From NCBI GenBank assembly GCA_000310025.1, contig FN649744.1:2602176-2666175 (forward strand): a stretch of 64,000 nucleotides of DNA, written 5' to 3'. This document shows, in pieces, positions 1 through 12,838 of the stretch. The DNA is from Ectocarpus siliculosus (lineage: Eukaryota > Sar > Phaeophyceae > Ectocarpales > Ectocarpaceae). A program made the translations under genes and the position numbers. How positions within the stretch are numbered: position 1 is the stretch's first letter; the number at the start of each line of letters is the position of its first letter. A model generated the notes under the pieces. It was not told the DNA's origin, made no database searches, and saw only the letters and a program-made list of their open reading frames with translations.

Positions 1-936
1 CTTGCCCCGCGTCGCCCAAGCAGTTCCAGTGGACCAATACATCTGTGCCAGCTGGGTTGGCCGCATAATTTTCGAGCTCGGTTTAAAACTCCGCATCGTT
101 GCTACTATAATGCTGTCAAGACCTGATGACGCGAGATGAAGCGGAGTCCCATTGGACCTATGGTCAATTTTGTATCGCGATGCCACCCGCTCTTGAACCA
201 CACCTGTGCTGGCGCCAACACCAACACACAGCGAAGTGTACGTCCCACCGCACTCGCTAAACAGACAAGAACCACCCTCTTTCGGCTGCTGAACCATCCC
301 AAAAAACGTACGACCTGCCCGGTCACCTAAGATTGTTCTCGTAGATTGTGACGTGTCCGATGACGGCCGTCGGAGATGTACCTGTCTTCGGGCTGTTGAC
401 ATAGATAGAGCCAGTGGATACGCTGAACCACCGCGTACAGGTAAAGCGGGCCAGCTGCCCCGTTCTCTCTCACGAGGGGTTGAACCTGGTGTGTCCTCAA
501 CACCACACCCCCCAAATGACGTGTAAGGCATACAAGGGACCCCTCTGGAGTGGGCTCATGAGAGCGCAGCAGTGTCGTCATGGGGGCGATGCAAGATGAC
601 AATAAAAGCAGAAGCCAGCCCACAGCTGGCTGCCAGCTGCCAGTAGTGACGCTTCCCAAGCTCAACAGCTTACCTCATGCAGCTGACGTATTATCAATCG
701 AAGAGCCCAGCGAATACCAACGAATCAATAAGAATGATTTGCAATTCTACTTACAATCTCAATGACGTTTCCCAACAGCTCACACAGCTGACCGTGTTCT
801 CTCACTCGAAGAGTACAGCGAACCCCAACGAACAAACATTTACAAATCAAGATTCTCCAGCCCAGATGGATACGGTCACACCCTTTCCATCCACCGCGCG
901 CCTTTTATTGTTTCGCCGGCGTTGTTTTGGCCGCAG
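1..936. other. No gene recognised; presumed upstream intron of the SnoaL-like gene
   Basis: I see no convincing coding exon here on either strand. The open frames are short and of random composition. The stretch ends in a plausible splice acceptor (TTTTGGCCGCAG at 925-936) for the first visible exon of the SnoaL-like gene. The earlier exon or exons of that gene therefore lie here unrecognised, or left of the window. Confidence 0.5.
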
Positions 937-2103
937 ACCGGAAGGGGGTCGAGCAGACCACCATACGGTGGAAGGAAACGGTGACGCTGGGCACGCCGGA
1001 CGCGCCTAGGAAGACGGCGGATCTCTACGCCGTGGACGGCGTGCTTTGGGGGACCGTGTCCGAGGAGGTCCGGGACACGCCGGAGGAGATCTACGATTAC
1101 TTCGTGAGTTTGTTCTCTTTCGTTCCTTCGGTGAATTCGGAGTGCCTGCTGCCCGTGGTGGGGGCAGTGGACCGCCTCGAGAGGGGGGTTTCGTATCCCC
1201 TAGCCTTAACCCCCAACCCATCCCCGTACCCCCTACTAAAATCAAGCTTACTGTAGTAATCTCGCGTATGCATAGGATACTGCACCCAGCTTGTCATGCC
1301 CACTCTTGACGCCGTTAAAACTTGGGAATGACAAATCGGGTGGGTATACGGCGTAAGGACGGACGCTGGCGGCCTCGCTCGCCACGGGCAGGAGACTCTC
1401 GGGTGTTATATTTTTGTGACCGTTCACAAGACATTGGTTGGTGATGGCAGCGCCTACATTCACACACAGCAGCGTTGGCACGGCGGTTGTTGTCCGCTGA
1501 CGGGGGTTGTGCAACCACGGCGGATCCACGCTGTTCGGCAATGCAATGTTGTAGCAACAATAATAAGCGTCTCCTTTTTGAGGCACACGCAGATTGAGGC
1601 ATGTTTTTTCTCTTTGTGCGTGCGGCACTTTGCAGCCCGTTACCCGCCCATCGCTCAGGCCGTGACAAAACACAAAGAAGCAGCTCCACGCTTCCGCGCC
1701 GAAGCACACCTTATGGACACACTCACGTTGGCCCTGAACGGCACCGACCCCCTTTTCTCCCTCTCTTTGTGTTGTCTCCCTCACTCTCTGTCACTCTCTC
1801 TCTCGCTCGCTCGTTCTCTTCTTAAACACTCTCAAACACAACCAGGACTACTTCGCGCGGCTGCCCAAGCTCCGGCTGTCGGAGTTCACCCCGGTGTCGC
1901 TGCGCGTCTACGGCGACTTCGCAACCGAGGCGGGCACGTACACGTTCAAGTGGCAGGGGGAAGACGGGGTGCCCAAGGAGAAGCGGGCTCGCTTCAGCTT
2001 CACCTTCAGGAGCGACCCGGAGAGTCCTACGTCGTGGACTATCGTGGAGCACCACTCTTCCTCGATGCCTACGTCGCCGTTGCAGCTGAAGCACGTCAGA
2101 TAG
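937..2103 (+). CDS. SnoaL-like / DUF4440 (NTF2-fold) protein, 5' end missing
   Basis: Exons 937-1103 and 1846-2103 (TAG stop 2101-2103) are joined across a 742-base intron with a GTGAGT donor and an ACCAG acceptor. The join is in phase 0. The translation carries the hallmarks of the NTF2-fold family of SnoaL-like/DUF4440/CaMKII-association-domain proteins. These are an early ADLYAVDGVLWGTVSEEVR segment (the family's D-x-V-L...T-x-S...R-T-P-E-x-I-x-D-Y-F pattern), then a beta-strand YTFKW, and a closing WTIVEHHSSSMP, very like the usual W-x-I-x-x-H-H-S-S-x-M-P ending. Such proteins form small cone-shaped dimers; some act on small molecules and many are uncharacterised. The substrate cannot be told. 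The first exon opens in mid-codon, so the start and any targeting peptide are upstream and unseen. Family assignment is strong from motifs; function is open. Confidence 0.75.
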
Positions 2104-4492
2104 TGGGAGTTGGTGGCGGTGTCTTGGGTTCTAGAAGAGCGAGAGAGCTTTGGTTAGAATCCTTTTGTGGCGTTGGGAAATTGGCCGCGCTGTTCGAGTC
2201 TATAGAGTTGATTCTGCTGTCGAGAGAGAAAGGCGTTATGCCAGGGATGGACAGACGGAAAAGATTATGGTCAAACTAGGTAGAGAGAAAGGGGAGGTTG
2301 TTTCGTTGCATGGACACCACGCCGGCGTTCGGCGGTTGTCTATTGGTGTACTCTCTTGCGGCCGGGGTGCTGCTTGTCTTCCTGGACGAGGAAATGCCAC
2401 CGCAGCAGCGCCCGAAATCGTTCCTGGAATTCTTTCCCGGAGTATTTTGTGGGATTATTCTCGCAAAATCAAGTGGGATCACGAGACTACATAGTTTACT
2501 TTCGATAGGCTTACCGGTGGGATATACTTCAGCCGTCAAGCATACGTGTACATATGCACATGGGCTATTTTTTATAGATCTGACCACCTCGCGATTTCGC
2601 TTGTTTAGTACTACTGTATCACGCCTTGTCGTCCCGACAGTTTTGATCTGAGTTGTTTTTGCAAAGAAGGGAAAGGGAGCTACCAAATCACCAGAGGAGG
2701 AGCTTGTTGTGGTTGGGTGTTGGTTGCCGTGGCTGGAACTGGATGTCTCGCTGAAATCAGCTACATCCGCCAAGGGTCATGTCGTTCAAGGTCAAAACCA
2801 GCGATTTTTATGTTTTAGAGCTTGTAGGGGATGATGACCCTTTCGAGCAAGAGGTCAATGGCTGTGGCGTAATAAGCTGCTTGCGCCGAGGGGAAGAGGG
2901 AAGGAAGGAGGGTTGGTTGGGTGCAATCAGCAAAATATTTTGTGAAATGTTTTTTTTTTGTTTTGAGCTTGGGATAAAGTTCGCAATTTTGGTCAGCTAG
3001 GCAAGGGGAGTGTGGTACGAAGGAAAAGGTAGGAGGTGGGGTGGTGACGACAATATTTGTACCGCAGTTGTTGCGTACTCTTTGTTGTTGTTGAGGTGTG
3101 ATTTGGCCAATTATTAAGCACCCATTTTACGTGGAGAGAGAAATATAAACGTTGTGGTTGCACTGATGATCTGCTGCCCGATGTTTATGCTCCTGCACGG
3201 GTGCATAATAAAGATTCTTTCGATGCGCATTTTATCAAGAACCCACGCAAAATCTGCGGAACGCTTTTTCACTGCCGATGTCAATGTCGAGGCAGGCGCG
3301 TAAAGAAGTGCGGTGTGCATATAAAAGTTGCCGAGCGCCGCCGTCTTTTGAGGTCAAGGACAATCTTGCAGTCGATGAAAGAAGCGAGCTTGAAATCTCG
3401 AAATTGTCATTTCCTCTTGCGGGGTACCCGAACAACAGCGACCACATTGCTTGAAGTAGTAGCCATTAGTGTGTGTGTAGTGTGTGTAGGCTTCTCGGCT
3501 GAGTACATATTCGCCAAGTTCTTCAATAAATATATGTTTCCTTTTTCAGCCTGAATTTTCGTCACTGCCAGGTCAGGCGCGAACGTCAACTAACTGCTCA
3601 CGCTGTTTATTGAAAGTAAACATAATCTCACAGAAAGACTAAGCGTTCGAGATGTAAACCTGTTTGTTCGTGCGGCAAGATAAACACCTAACACGCTCTT
3701 CTACTGAAGCAACATCGAGGTCGTATGTCCTACTACAACATGTAGACTATCTATGCTGTATCTATCTACATTCTGCTTGAAATCTTGTGCTGTTGTTGTT
3801 TCACTTTTTTTCTTCACACCTGAAGTTGCCTGAAGAGAAAAGACTGACAGACACCGCCCATCCGTCAATCAACCTGGATGAAGGAGACCCCAATTGGTCT
3901 TTTACGCAATATATTTTTGTTGCTCCACTATCTACAGACTTCGTACTCTTGAAGTACACAGCTGCTGCTGCTGCCGCTGCTGCTAGCAGCTGCAGTACCA
4001 ACCAAATTGTCCTACCGCAGCAAACTCTCAAAATGACACGAAACAACAAAATTCGTCGTCAAACGTTTTGTACGCGTTCCCGGCACCATATTTTGTCTTC
4101 TCACGGCAAAAAAAAGGAACTAACAGCAGCGCCAAAAGCGCAAACCTATGCATATGCATAGGATGCGTTAATCTTACTATCCGTTGGAGAGGCGGTCGAA
4201 CCGTCGGGTGGAATACCCACCTCTGCACCGTTTCCCGCCCTATCGCCAAGCACATGTCGTAACTTGATTGGGCGAAAACGTCCGGCTTGACCAATCACCG
4301 GCCGTCCTGAACCCCCCCTCTTTAAGGAAGACATACTTTATTTTTCCGGGCTGTTTTTGTTTTTTCGCGACGAGACGAGGTGAAACACATCACGCACATC
4401 ACACACCGCGTTGCGGGCTGGTACGTGTTCTTGTGAAACTACTACTACTGCTGTGCAGCAGTAGCAGCAGCAGACTGGGGATCACACCCACG
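2104..4492. other. Intergenic: 3' flank of SnoaL-like gene and 5' flank of F-box gene
   Basis: No coding exon recognised. The sequence is AT-richer than the flanking exons. It has a GCN run at 3963-3990 (Ala- or Ser-rich in translation, probably chance) and a short CAG/CTG palindromic stretch at 4438-4472 just before the F-box start codon. The region presumably holds the two UTRs and a promoter, but I see no clear core promoter element. Confidence 0.5.
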
Positions 4493-7400
4493 ATGTTGGA
4501 CGAGAGAGACCACGAGATCGGCGGCAGCCACGGCGGCGGTGCCGACCAAGGCATGGGGGCGACGGTCCTGTCCCTGGCGCAAGGGCTGGGCCTAGAGTTC
4601 GTTCCCCTCTCCGCCCTCCTCTTCCTCGACGCCCGGGACATCGGGGCCTGCGGCGCCGCCAACCGCTTCCTGCACAAGGCGGCGGGCGACGAGGGGGTGT
4701 GGAGGGCGGCCCGGGACCGGCTGTGGGAGGGGAAGGTCTTCGTGCCGGAGAGCTCGCGCGCGATGCGGGCAAAGGAGGGCTACATCGCCAGCCTGCGGGA
4801 CTCGAAGCGGACCTGGCTTCACGCGGAGGAGCTCACCTCCTTCTCCTGGTGGTTTCGCTTCAAGCAGCAGGCCGGGGAGGCTTGGACCGCGCAGGACCCT
4901 TGGTACCGCAACGAAAAGGTGAGCGGGAGAGGAAAGACCGGGAGGGGTCTACCCCAACGAAGCGCGTGCGCGGCAGGGAACACGGTTTTTTTTTGCACGT
5001 CAACATGATGATGACTCTACTGCTGATGTGTTTGTATCGACGTATCGACGATGCGTTTGTATGCGTTCAGCAGCAGTTGCGAAAATGACCTGTGGGTGAA
5101 AAATTCTGTTCTTCGGCACGTCTCTTCGCCCTCGCCCTCGTGCGCTATTGTATTAATTTAGTATAGGTGTAGCTCCTTTCCTCTATTTGCGAGAGCAAGG
5201 CGGGCATTCCTCTGGCGTCAAGAAAGCTGTGTGCGGTTCCGAGTGGGTTGTGAGCAAGTTGACCGAAATCTGCTGTGTGCTCGGGTAGACACGGAGAGTG
5301 ATTTTCGACTTTTCTCCCGTATCCCACAATGTGAAGACATCAACAATCCCGCGGGCAGCTCCCATTTGTACTTGACAATTTCCAAGTGTAGGTATGGACG
5401 GAAGCAAGAACACCGCCGTGTGTGTGTGTCGTGTGCGATTGATTGATGTACGCTACGGCCCTGCAGAGGGAGAGTCGCCTCGAGTTGCTGCCTGATTCCC
5501 ACCCTCGTCTGCTACCCACGGCGGTTGGGCATGTGTTCCACAGAGCAGTAACAGTAAAAAGCCGGTCTGGTTACATATCACAGCCAAGTCGTGGTCCCGG
5601 TATAGCGGTCCCCTATTTGGCGGGATGCCCTGAATAAACATGTAGCGGTTCCGAAGTCTCGTGGCACCGCTGCACCTCGGTAGCCTCCGTATATAACTGT
5701 CAATCCGGTTTAGCGGCGATGCCCTCAATAGGTTTTGTAACATTTAATTTTGTGACACTACAGGACCGCTACACCGGGACCACGGCTGTATATTATACCG
5801 ACATTGGAATTATAGCAGTTAATAGGAAGCTGACGGCGACCCGGTGCTTGACTTGTTGTTGAGCAAGCACATGATTTTTCCCCTATGGTTGAAGGGTCGT
5901 GCGTACAGCAGACGATGCTCCTTTTTTATTTTTTCCTTACAAGCAGTTGCGCGCTGTAGACTGCTGTGTGTGGGTTTTCATAGATGACCCGCCATCTTCA
6001 TCCGTATTATCGTTCCATCAGACCACTCTCACAGGATTTTTTTTTTGTGCATCCGAGAGCGGACCCACACAGCAGAGGGGCAAGTTACCTACACCCCTTT
6101 TCCTCCAAATGAAAGCAAATGAAAGGCAGAAGGATGTGGATACGTACTTGTACGCGCCTCGTATGCCATGTACGCACAGCGGTTCTACAGACCCGGTCTC
6201 GCGCTGTGCGGTTTGCTGTTAATAGGAATAAAAAAAAAACACACAGAAACTACCCAATCTGTTATGTTCGTTCGACGTCTGCATCATTGGAACGGCGGGT
6301 GATGTAGATGTTCTTTGTTTGTGGTCCTCAGCTACACAATATACCCTCCGAACTATGGTCGTTCTGGCATTCACGAGTCTGTCTGTGTCCTCCGTGGCAT
6401 TATCGATGCATTTGCAGCACTATTACTATGTGCCACACACCAGATGCACACACATCACAGCAGCAGTAGCAGCAGCGCAGCAGCAGACGGTCGAACTTCA
6501 AACTTTTTAGGGGGTGCGGCGCCACCAGTTTCTATGCAGCTGTATCGCACGCCTCTTGAAACATACAGCAGTGCCCAGTAGCCGCAGAGGCGGAAATGGT
6601 GGAGACTCGGAGACAAACCGGACGATGAGCGGACCATGTGATATCTTAGTGCTTGGAGACAACTTGTTGGAGACCCTGAAAAAAACACTTGCTGCAGCGA
6701 TTATAGGGCGTTGAAATACAGGAGAGATATTTGTGCCTGCTGGCATCTCTAGTCCTTCAAGTACTGTAGGAGACTCCAAAATTCGCCCTGTCAAAATAAA
6801 TATCAGCCAGGTCATTCTCTCCTCTCCCTGCTGTACATGCGCTGTACAGACTTTTAACACATTCCTTCGAGTGAGGTATTTATTTGAACGGTTGTGTGGT
6901 TTGTCGTGTTTTACTTTCTTGAAATAGATACCATATAAAAAGATAAAAAGAGGTCTCGTGTGAGTGAGTGAGGTTTTCACCGGATTTCAGGGTAGTTTCT
7001 ACGGTCTGTCGGTGACTCTTCTCATCTACGGGCTTTTGCTCCCTCTGATTGGTCGAGCGTTGTAAATAGACCTGCCGGATTTGCGCACCCAGACTTGGCA
7101 CCCAGATCCACAGACCAAAAGAGTTAGCCCGGAAAAACTCCGCACAACTCTCGGCGAAAACAGTGTGGTGTTTTCTACCCGTTCAACCAGACCTGGAGAT
7201 GAAGTTGACTGCGTGGCACAAAAAGAAATAAAAAAGCGTCGTGTGCTGCTCGGGAAACCGTAGAAGTACAGGTAGTCTCCGCTGACGCTATGAATTCATT
7301 GCTACACTATCATGGACTCTGTCTGGGATAGAGATGGAATCGTTGTGTCATATTAAGAAGAAAAAAAAATCAAACCTGTGTTTTGGTGGGGGTAAGGGTT

Positions 7401-10400
7401 AGGGTTGCACCAGTGAGCCAGCCAGTAGCGCGGGCCGGGGACCCACCCTACCGCCACGGTGGGGCAAAACCACTGGAGAGCGGTGGCGCGTGCTGCCGTG
7501 GCGTCCTTGCGGCGCAGGTGACTGCTGGTACTGCTGTTGATTGTCGCTGCTGTTAGTCAGCCAACATGGTATGGAAATAAGCACGAGGAGGGCGTCTTCG
7601 TGTTGGCGGGTTTGGCTGTGCCGTGGTGTGTGGTGTGCGAGTTTAGCGTATTACTCTATTAGTCTCGTGTTGTGTGGCAATGTGGCGAGAGAGAAACAAC
7701 CTGTAGTCTTGCGAAGTTTTTGCCATGTTATTGTACCGTCGAGTAGACCAAGTTTTGGGAAATCTGTGTTTCGGATCGCCCCAGCTCTGGGCGTGTGCAG
7801 GTGGTGAGTGTTTTTTCGCACATGAAGCAATGTACGTCCGCCATCCGACCCAGAATGGAATCTTCCCGGTCCCCATCTGGAAAATAATCGAACTTGAAGA
7901 GGCCTTGTCTTCTTGTGGCCAGTTCACCGAATCAAACCGAGGGTCCGGTGGCATGTTTCCGGACTAATATATGTAGCTCTTTTTTGGTCTGGGTGCAGTG
8001 CAAAAGTCCGGGTGTGCCAATCGGCTGAAGACCGGGCCTAACCCCACGCGGCTGATACGTCCATTATTTTTTTTTACTCTCACCGAAAAGTGGCGCCAGG
8101 ATAGATAGTTGGGACGAACCCAACACACGCATGGCGTTTAGGAGTGTCTGTTCGGACTAAGTCTCATTGGTCAGTTTTAGAACCAACGCGCGACCAATCA
8201 GACGGCGTAAATAGCGTAGTCCTAAAAAACCGCCTGAATATGTAAGCACCACTGCTGTGGTAGCGGGGTCGATGTTCATACTATAATAAAGACACGAGCA
8301 CGAAACGGAGGTGTCGTCCAACTCCTGCGTCCCCCCTGTCGATTTGTGAAAGGCACGTTTTTGCGTTTTTTACCCCGGCACGATGTAGACTGACGTTTGT
8401 TTGATCGGCAACCGGTTGGCGCGGTCGATGCCAATTGAAGAAGCACACACTCACCGGGAGGGAAACGGAATGGCTGAATTATCCCGCAATGAATGAATGA
8501 AGGCAGCACGGCACATAGGGGAAGAAAGATGATTTAATCCCCTACAGATATGGTACGGGGGTACGGAGGTCTATTTTCGGTTGACGGTTTGTCGACCGCC
8601 CGAACCAACGCTCGGCCAATCAGAGGGCACAAAAGGTCGTAGTGTGTATGTGCGTGTGTGTGTTTTTTATTATTAGCATCGACCGCGCTATTGTGTGTGT
8701 GTGTGCTCGTCCCATTTATTCTGGCGCCAGTCTACACGCCTTTCGGTGTAGAGACATGCGTTTGACGTACGATATCAGCCGGGGAGAGAACCGGAGGAAG
8801 GTCGTTTAGGATTTTAGAATGCCGCCCGCGCACCGACCAACTCTCTTTTTCCACGTGTGCTTTTCTTCAACCGTTTGTACGTTGTTTTTTCAGGCGCCGA
8901 AGGTGGACTTCAAGCTCGACCACACGGTTCTGCGTCACGGCGACATGTCGCTGCCCCCCGCGGTGAGTGCAAGCTAAGCTCTGTGCATGCCGGTTTTGGC
9001 TCCTTTGCTCTGGCGCTGTGTACTGGTGTGTGCTTTGGTGTGCAGAGGACGAGAGTGCTTTCCAAGGCGTGGAGAAGAACGAGGATGACGATGGCGGGGG
9101 TGGATGTTTTGCCGCCAAGGTTTGGGAGGACATGGCTTGCTTGAAGTTTGCGCTGGCTCCCCCCCAGGCGTGGAGTCCTTGCGCGCTCGAAACGGGGTGC
9201 TGTGTTTGACGGCGTTTGGGTTCCGTGCTCATCCGCATACGGCACGTTATTCTGGGGGCCCCGCGGGGAGGGAGGGGGGGCGGCGATATACCGGTGCTTC
9301 AAAGCGAGCGTAGTTTCTTATCGCGCACGTTTCTTCTGTATGACTGGGACGAAGATCCATTTTTCTCAGGGAAGTCGCGTCAGCATCCTCTCTGGAAAAC
9401 GAGACACGGCATATGGTTGCGCCGCCGGTTGTCGTCAGGACAACGCCTATTTTAGTCCGCGATATCAGCAGCCGTGCCCCTTACCACCTTGCCTGTTCCT
9501 CTTGCTGTGTCACCCGACGCTCGATTGAGTACCGTCTGCCTTGCCTGTTTTTGTTGTTGTTCGGCCGCTTTCTCTTGTCCGTACTGCAGGCCAACATTAG
9601 CTGGCGGTTCGTGGGAAGAACGGGAAGGAGAACAGGTCCGACCGGGTCTTTCCTCCGCGTAAGGTGAGACAACCAGAACCTTGTTTTTTGAGCATTTGAG
9701 CGTTTGGGCGCCCATCCCGGCTCACACACGCTCTATCCTCTCTACGGTACGTCTGTGGTATATGATGGTAAGTGTTTTGCCTTGGGGCACGAATGGTCTT
9801 CTTGTATTCCTCCCACTGAATCCATCGCTGGAAGCGCTATGTGGTGCGGCGAGGGATAGGAGGGCCGTGCGGCTGCCGAACGCTCGCAGAGTGCTCCTCG
9901 TCTTTTCGGTCATGCGCGAGGACCGCTGTTCCTTCTCCCTTCAAGGATGAAAAAGCGCACGAGATAACGCAATGCCCCTCCCTGTCGCGTTTCGTGTCAT
10001 GTCCCATTGACGCGTTGGGCGATGGGCCGCAAACTCAACTCTCGGCTTGTTTGTGGAAAACAAGAAACACTCCAAGCTCCAGCCCCCCCCCCACCCCCCC
10101 CTCCGCACGCCAAACCATTCGAAAAACAATGCCAGCATTGGAGGGCGGGAAGTGCCGACGTACATCGTGTCTCGCCATCGGTCTAACTGGGGATTCCTGC
10201 TGGAGAGCTGCTGGACGGTGTACACGAGCTGGGAGATGCCCCCCCGCGAAGGGCCCGACTGTGACCAGTCGCTGTTGGACGACAAGCTCACGGTCACCAT
10301 GGATGATCAGTGGGAAGAGGTGCGTGCGTGCGCTCGTTCGTGGTTTGGCGGCGGTGTGTCTGCGTGTGTTCGTTTGCATCGACCGCGCTAACCGACTTAC

Positions 10401-11008
10401 CAATGAAAAGACGTCAGTCTCAGTGCGACTGAGAATAGAAAATGGTTTTATATTTTGTAGGCTCATAGTCTGTGGCCCCGTGAGGTGGCGTGATGTGTGT
10501 GTGTCGTTAATAAAGCAGCATCGACAGCAACTGCGTGTACCCTGCAAGCCAGCGACGCGACTTGAGCCTCTTTGCGGGGTGAAAGGAGTCGGCGGAATAG
10601 GGGGCGGGGGCGGGGAGGGGGGGATCCTCGTATTTCCTGTACGGGGCCCCAGTGAGTTCGCGGAGGGATACGCGCGTCGGCCTTGTCGGCCTTGACCCTT
10701 GGACACAACTCGTTTGCTCAAAATTCCCGGGAGGACGAATTTCCCGCCACCGAAATAAAAACCATATCTCAAGCCGCTCTCATCTCGCTCTCGTCGTCTG
10801 TTGATTGCTGTCCTTCGCAGGCCATGTCGTTCAACACCGGCCTGTCTTTCGAGATCTACGACCTCGAGGCGGCACCGAACAACGGCAACGCTAACGCTAA
10901 CGATGCCGGCGGCGGTGACGGCGGCGCGGCCGAACCGGTTGAGATGGAGGACATGGTCGTCGACCAGCCCCCCGCGCAAGCTCCCTTGCCGGCGGCGCAT
11001 GAGAACTC

Positions 11009-11039
<31 letters not shown>

Positions 11040-11249
11040 CAGGAGCAGGAGCAGGCGCAACCGGAGGAGGGGGGTGGGGCAGAAGCAGGGGAGGCAGGAG
11101 GCAAGGTGGGAGGCGGCGGTGCGGCAGCATTTCCACCGGGAGGGGGAGGGGGTAGCAGCAGCAGCAGTACCCACGGAAAGCGTGCGGCTGCTAGCAAGGA
11201 CAAGGCGAGGAGTGGCGGCGGTGGCGGTAGCGGAGGAGGAGGGCCGTGA
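4493..11249 (+). CDS. F-box domain protein, five exons, about 393 aa
   Basis: Exons are 4493-4918, 8894-8962, 9590-9663, 10136-10319 and 10821-11249 (TGA). All have GT-AG introns and the phases agree: 0, 0, 2, 0. The summed coding length is 1182 bases. Residues about 37-79 form an F-box-like helix set (VPLSALLFLDARDIGACGAA...VWRAARDRLW), which binds Skp1 in SCF ubiquitin ligases. A Trp-rich segment (SWWFRFKQQAGEAWTAQDPW, about 118-137) follows. Later exons add VPTYIVSRHRSNWGFLLES and an acidic tail from exon 5 with a Gln run, Gln-Glu repeats and Gly-rich ends. The substrate-binding part matches no repeat family (LRR, Kelch, WD40) that I can recognise. The first in-frame ATG (4493) is used because an F-box normally sits close to the N terminus. 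Intron 1 is unusually long (3975 bases) and carries two inverted-repeat elements. The F-box call is good; the target is unknown. Confidence 0.75.
5579..5789. mobile_element. MITE-like element with terminal inverted repeats
   Basis: The left arm (5579-5611) and right arm (5763-5789) are inverted copies (ACAGCC...GTGGTCCCGGT and the reverse complement). They differ by a five-base insertion in the left arm and one substitution. The element is about 210 bases and non-coding. It is flanked by ATAT on both sides (5575-5578 and 5790-5793), which would be a 4-base target duplication, although the AT-rich flank makes this weak. It sits in intron 1 of the F-box gene. Confidence 0.5.
7033..8635. mobile_element. 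Non-coding 1.6-kb element bounded by 30-bp inverted repeats
   Basis: Left arm 7033-7062 and right arm 8606-8635 are inverted copies differing at three positions. Their core is CCCTCTGATTGG followed by CGAGCGTTG. A degenerate internal copy of the right arm lies at about 8179-8200. No transposase-like frame is seen between the arms, so this looks like a non-autonomous DNA transposon. I found no clear target duplication. It lies in intron 1 of the F-box gene. Confidence 0.4.
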
Positions 11250-12270
11250 GGCGATGCAAGCGAGAGGCAATAGCTCGTAAGGGAGAGAGGGGGCGTGCCC
11301 ACCGCCGGCGCCGCTTCTGGGATGTGTTGGGATGGGCGGCGGTGGATGGACGCAACCTGAAGGGAAGTCAAAGCGGATGCCACGAGCGAGAGAGGGCGGC
11401 GGGGAGGGGGGGTTACAAGGTCGTGGCGTCCATCGTGTTCGAGACTGTCTGCTGCTTCTTTTTGTGGGTACTACCGTTTTCGCAACCGCACGAGCCGCGT
11501 CGTGGTATACTTCAAGAAGGAATCCCGAGGGCAGGGCGAATGCACTTAAGGGCATGGATGAATTTGGAGGAAGGAGTGAGACGGCGGTTTCACGGGCGTG
11601 GCGCTCAACGGTTGTGCTGTGGAGCTGGAACGGGGAAAGAGGTGGATTTTTGGAGCCTTTGGAGCAGATTCAAGGGGCCCCCGAGGACGGCGGCGGTTTC
11701 TGGCGGGGGGGGGGGGGGGAGAGCGGTCGACGGGAACAGAGGACAACGGCGGGTTGCCCGAATAACGCGAAGAAAGCTCGTATGGTTGCAGGGCAGGGCG
11801 GATATATTGAAAACATGAGCGGCGTTTCGAACAGGGTCTGGTGGAGGGTATGCCCGGTTCGGAGCCTCATCTTGCTCGTCTCTGTCGGGACGTTTGCCTG
11901 CATCCTGCACGACACCAAATTGTTGCGGTTGTTGCGTGTTAACAGAGTTGCTACAATATCGTGCGGCGGCTTTGGGGCGGTCGGAACAAAGCTTGCGTTT
12001 CCCGCGTCCTCGCGCTCTATCAAGCCGAAAAGGACGCCGCTTCGGAGTACAGCGGTTCACCTGGGGGTGACCGTACGTGGGCATGTTGGTGGTGTTTTTT
12101 ATGGACGGGGATCCGGGTTGCGTTCTCTTGGCCAAGGGCGGAGTGTGTCCAGGTCCCGCCGCTTTTTACTCTTGCATTGTGTAATTGACCGAATCCCGTG
12201 GGTGCGGTCGAAAAGGCGTTGGGAGTGGGCGCTCCCGTCGTTTCTGTATCAAGCACGTGGGGGGGCCGTG
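11250..12270. other. 3' flank of F-box gene; no gene seen
   Basis: Long open frames here come from GC- and G-rich low-complexity sequence and show no domain. The stretch probably contains the F-box 3' UTR and intergenic DNA. Confidence 0.5.
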
Positions 12271-12352
12271 GGGGGTGGGGGGGGGGGGTACTCATAGTCG
12301 TGCATGCCGTAATCGTTAAACCATTGACCTCGCGGTGTGGGGGGGGGGAAGG
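12271..12352 (-). mobile_element. Truncated SINE/LINE tail fragment between two C tracts (minus strand)
   Basis: On the minus strand, a C tract is followed by about 45 bases nearly identical to the last bases of the SINE copies at 39.7-40.9 kb (GGTCAATGG, then ACGGCATGCACGACTATGAG). It ends in a second, longer C tract. It looks like an extreme 5'-truncated insertion. The same tail is shared by the LINE copies. Confidence 0.7.
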
Positions 12353-12750
12353 GGATTCGGTGCTGGCCAGATGAGCACGACTCCCATGTCGTCCTTCGTT
12401 GTCGCATGGAAAGGCATGGTCGGTGTTGGCACACGCCCAGTGGTGGTGGCAGCAGTGCGTTCTTGGAGTGTGTTGTCCGCCCCACAGAAACTGCGCGTGT
12501 CGCTGTTGCACGCGGCCGCTCTTGTTTTACTTGTTGCTTGGCGGAAAAGAATCTACGTAGATATTTATAGACTTTTAGACTTCTGGCTGGCTTTTTTTGT
12601 CGTTGTATGCTTTCGTTACCGGGAGCTATTTTTGTATGCAAGTGTGCTACTGCGCGAAACGATGGTATTCACCCAACCCAAAGAAAACACGTGTGTGTCC
12701 TGTATGTTGAGTGAACGTAACTGCGCGGCGGATGGCGCGCGCTCGAGGTA

Positions 12751-12752
<2 letters not shown>

Positions 12753-12831
<79 letters not shown>
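12753..12831. repeat. Compound microsatellite (GACA)n-(GA)n
   Basis: About 30 bases of GACA repeat pass straight into about 48 bases of GA repeat. The Leu-Ser and Arg-Glu frames across it are artefacts of the repeat. Confidence 0.95.

Positions 12832-12834
<3 letters not shown>

Positions 12835-12838
<4 letters not shown>

Noticed and set aside
7390-7410. Telomere-like GGGTAAGGGTTAGGGTT (also weakly near 45445)
   Set aside because: Only two or three units; too short for an interstitial telomere, and such words are common in G-rich DNA.
11010-11050. CAG repeat as a separate microsatellite locus
   Set aside because: It is in frame as the Gln/Gln-Glu run of the F-box protein and is described there.
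10035-11555. Long minus-strand open frame of about 500 codons opposite the F-box exons
   Set aside because: It is the complement of GC-rich exons and polypurine repeats; its Pro/Leu/Arg-rich translation has no domain, and the plus strand has consistent exons.
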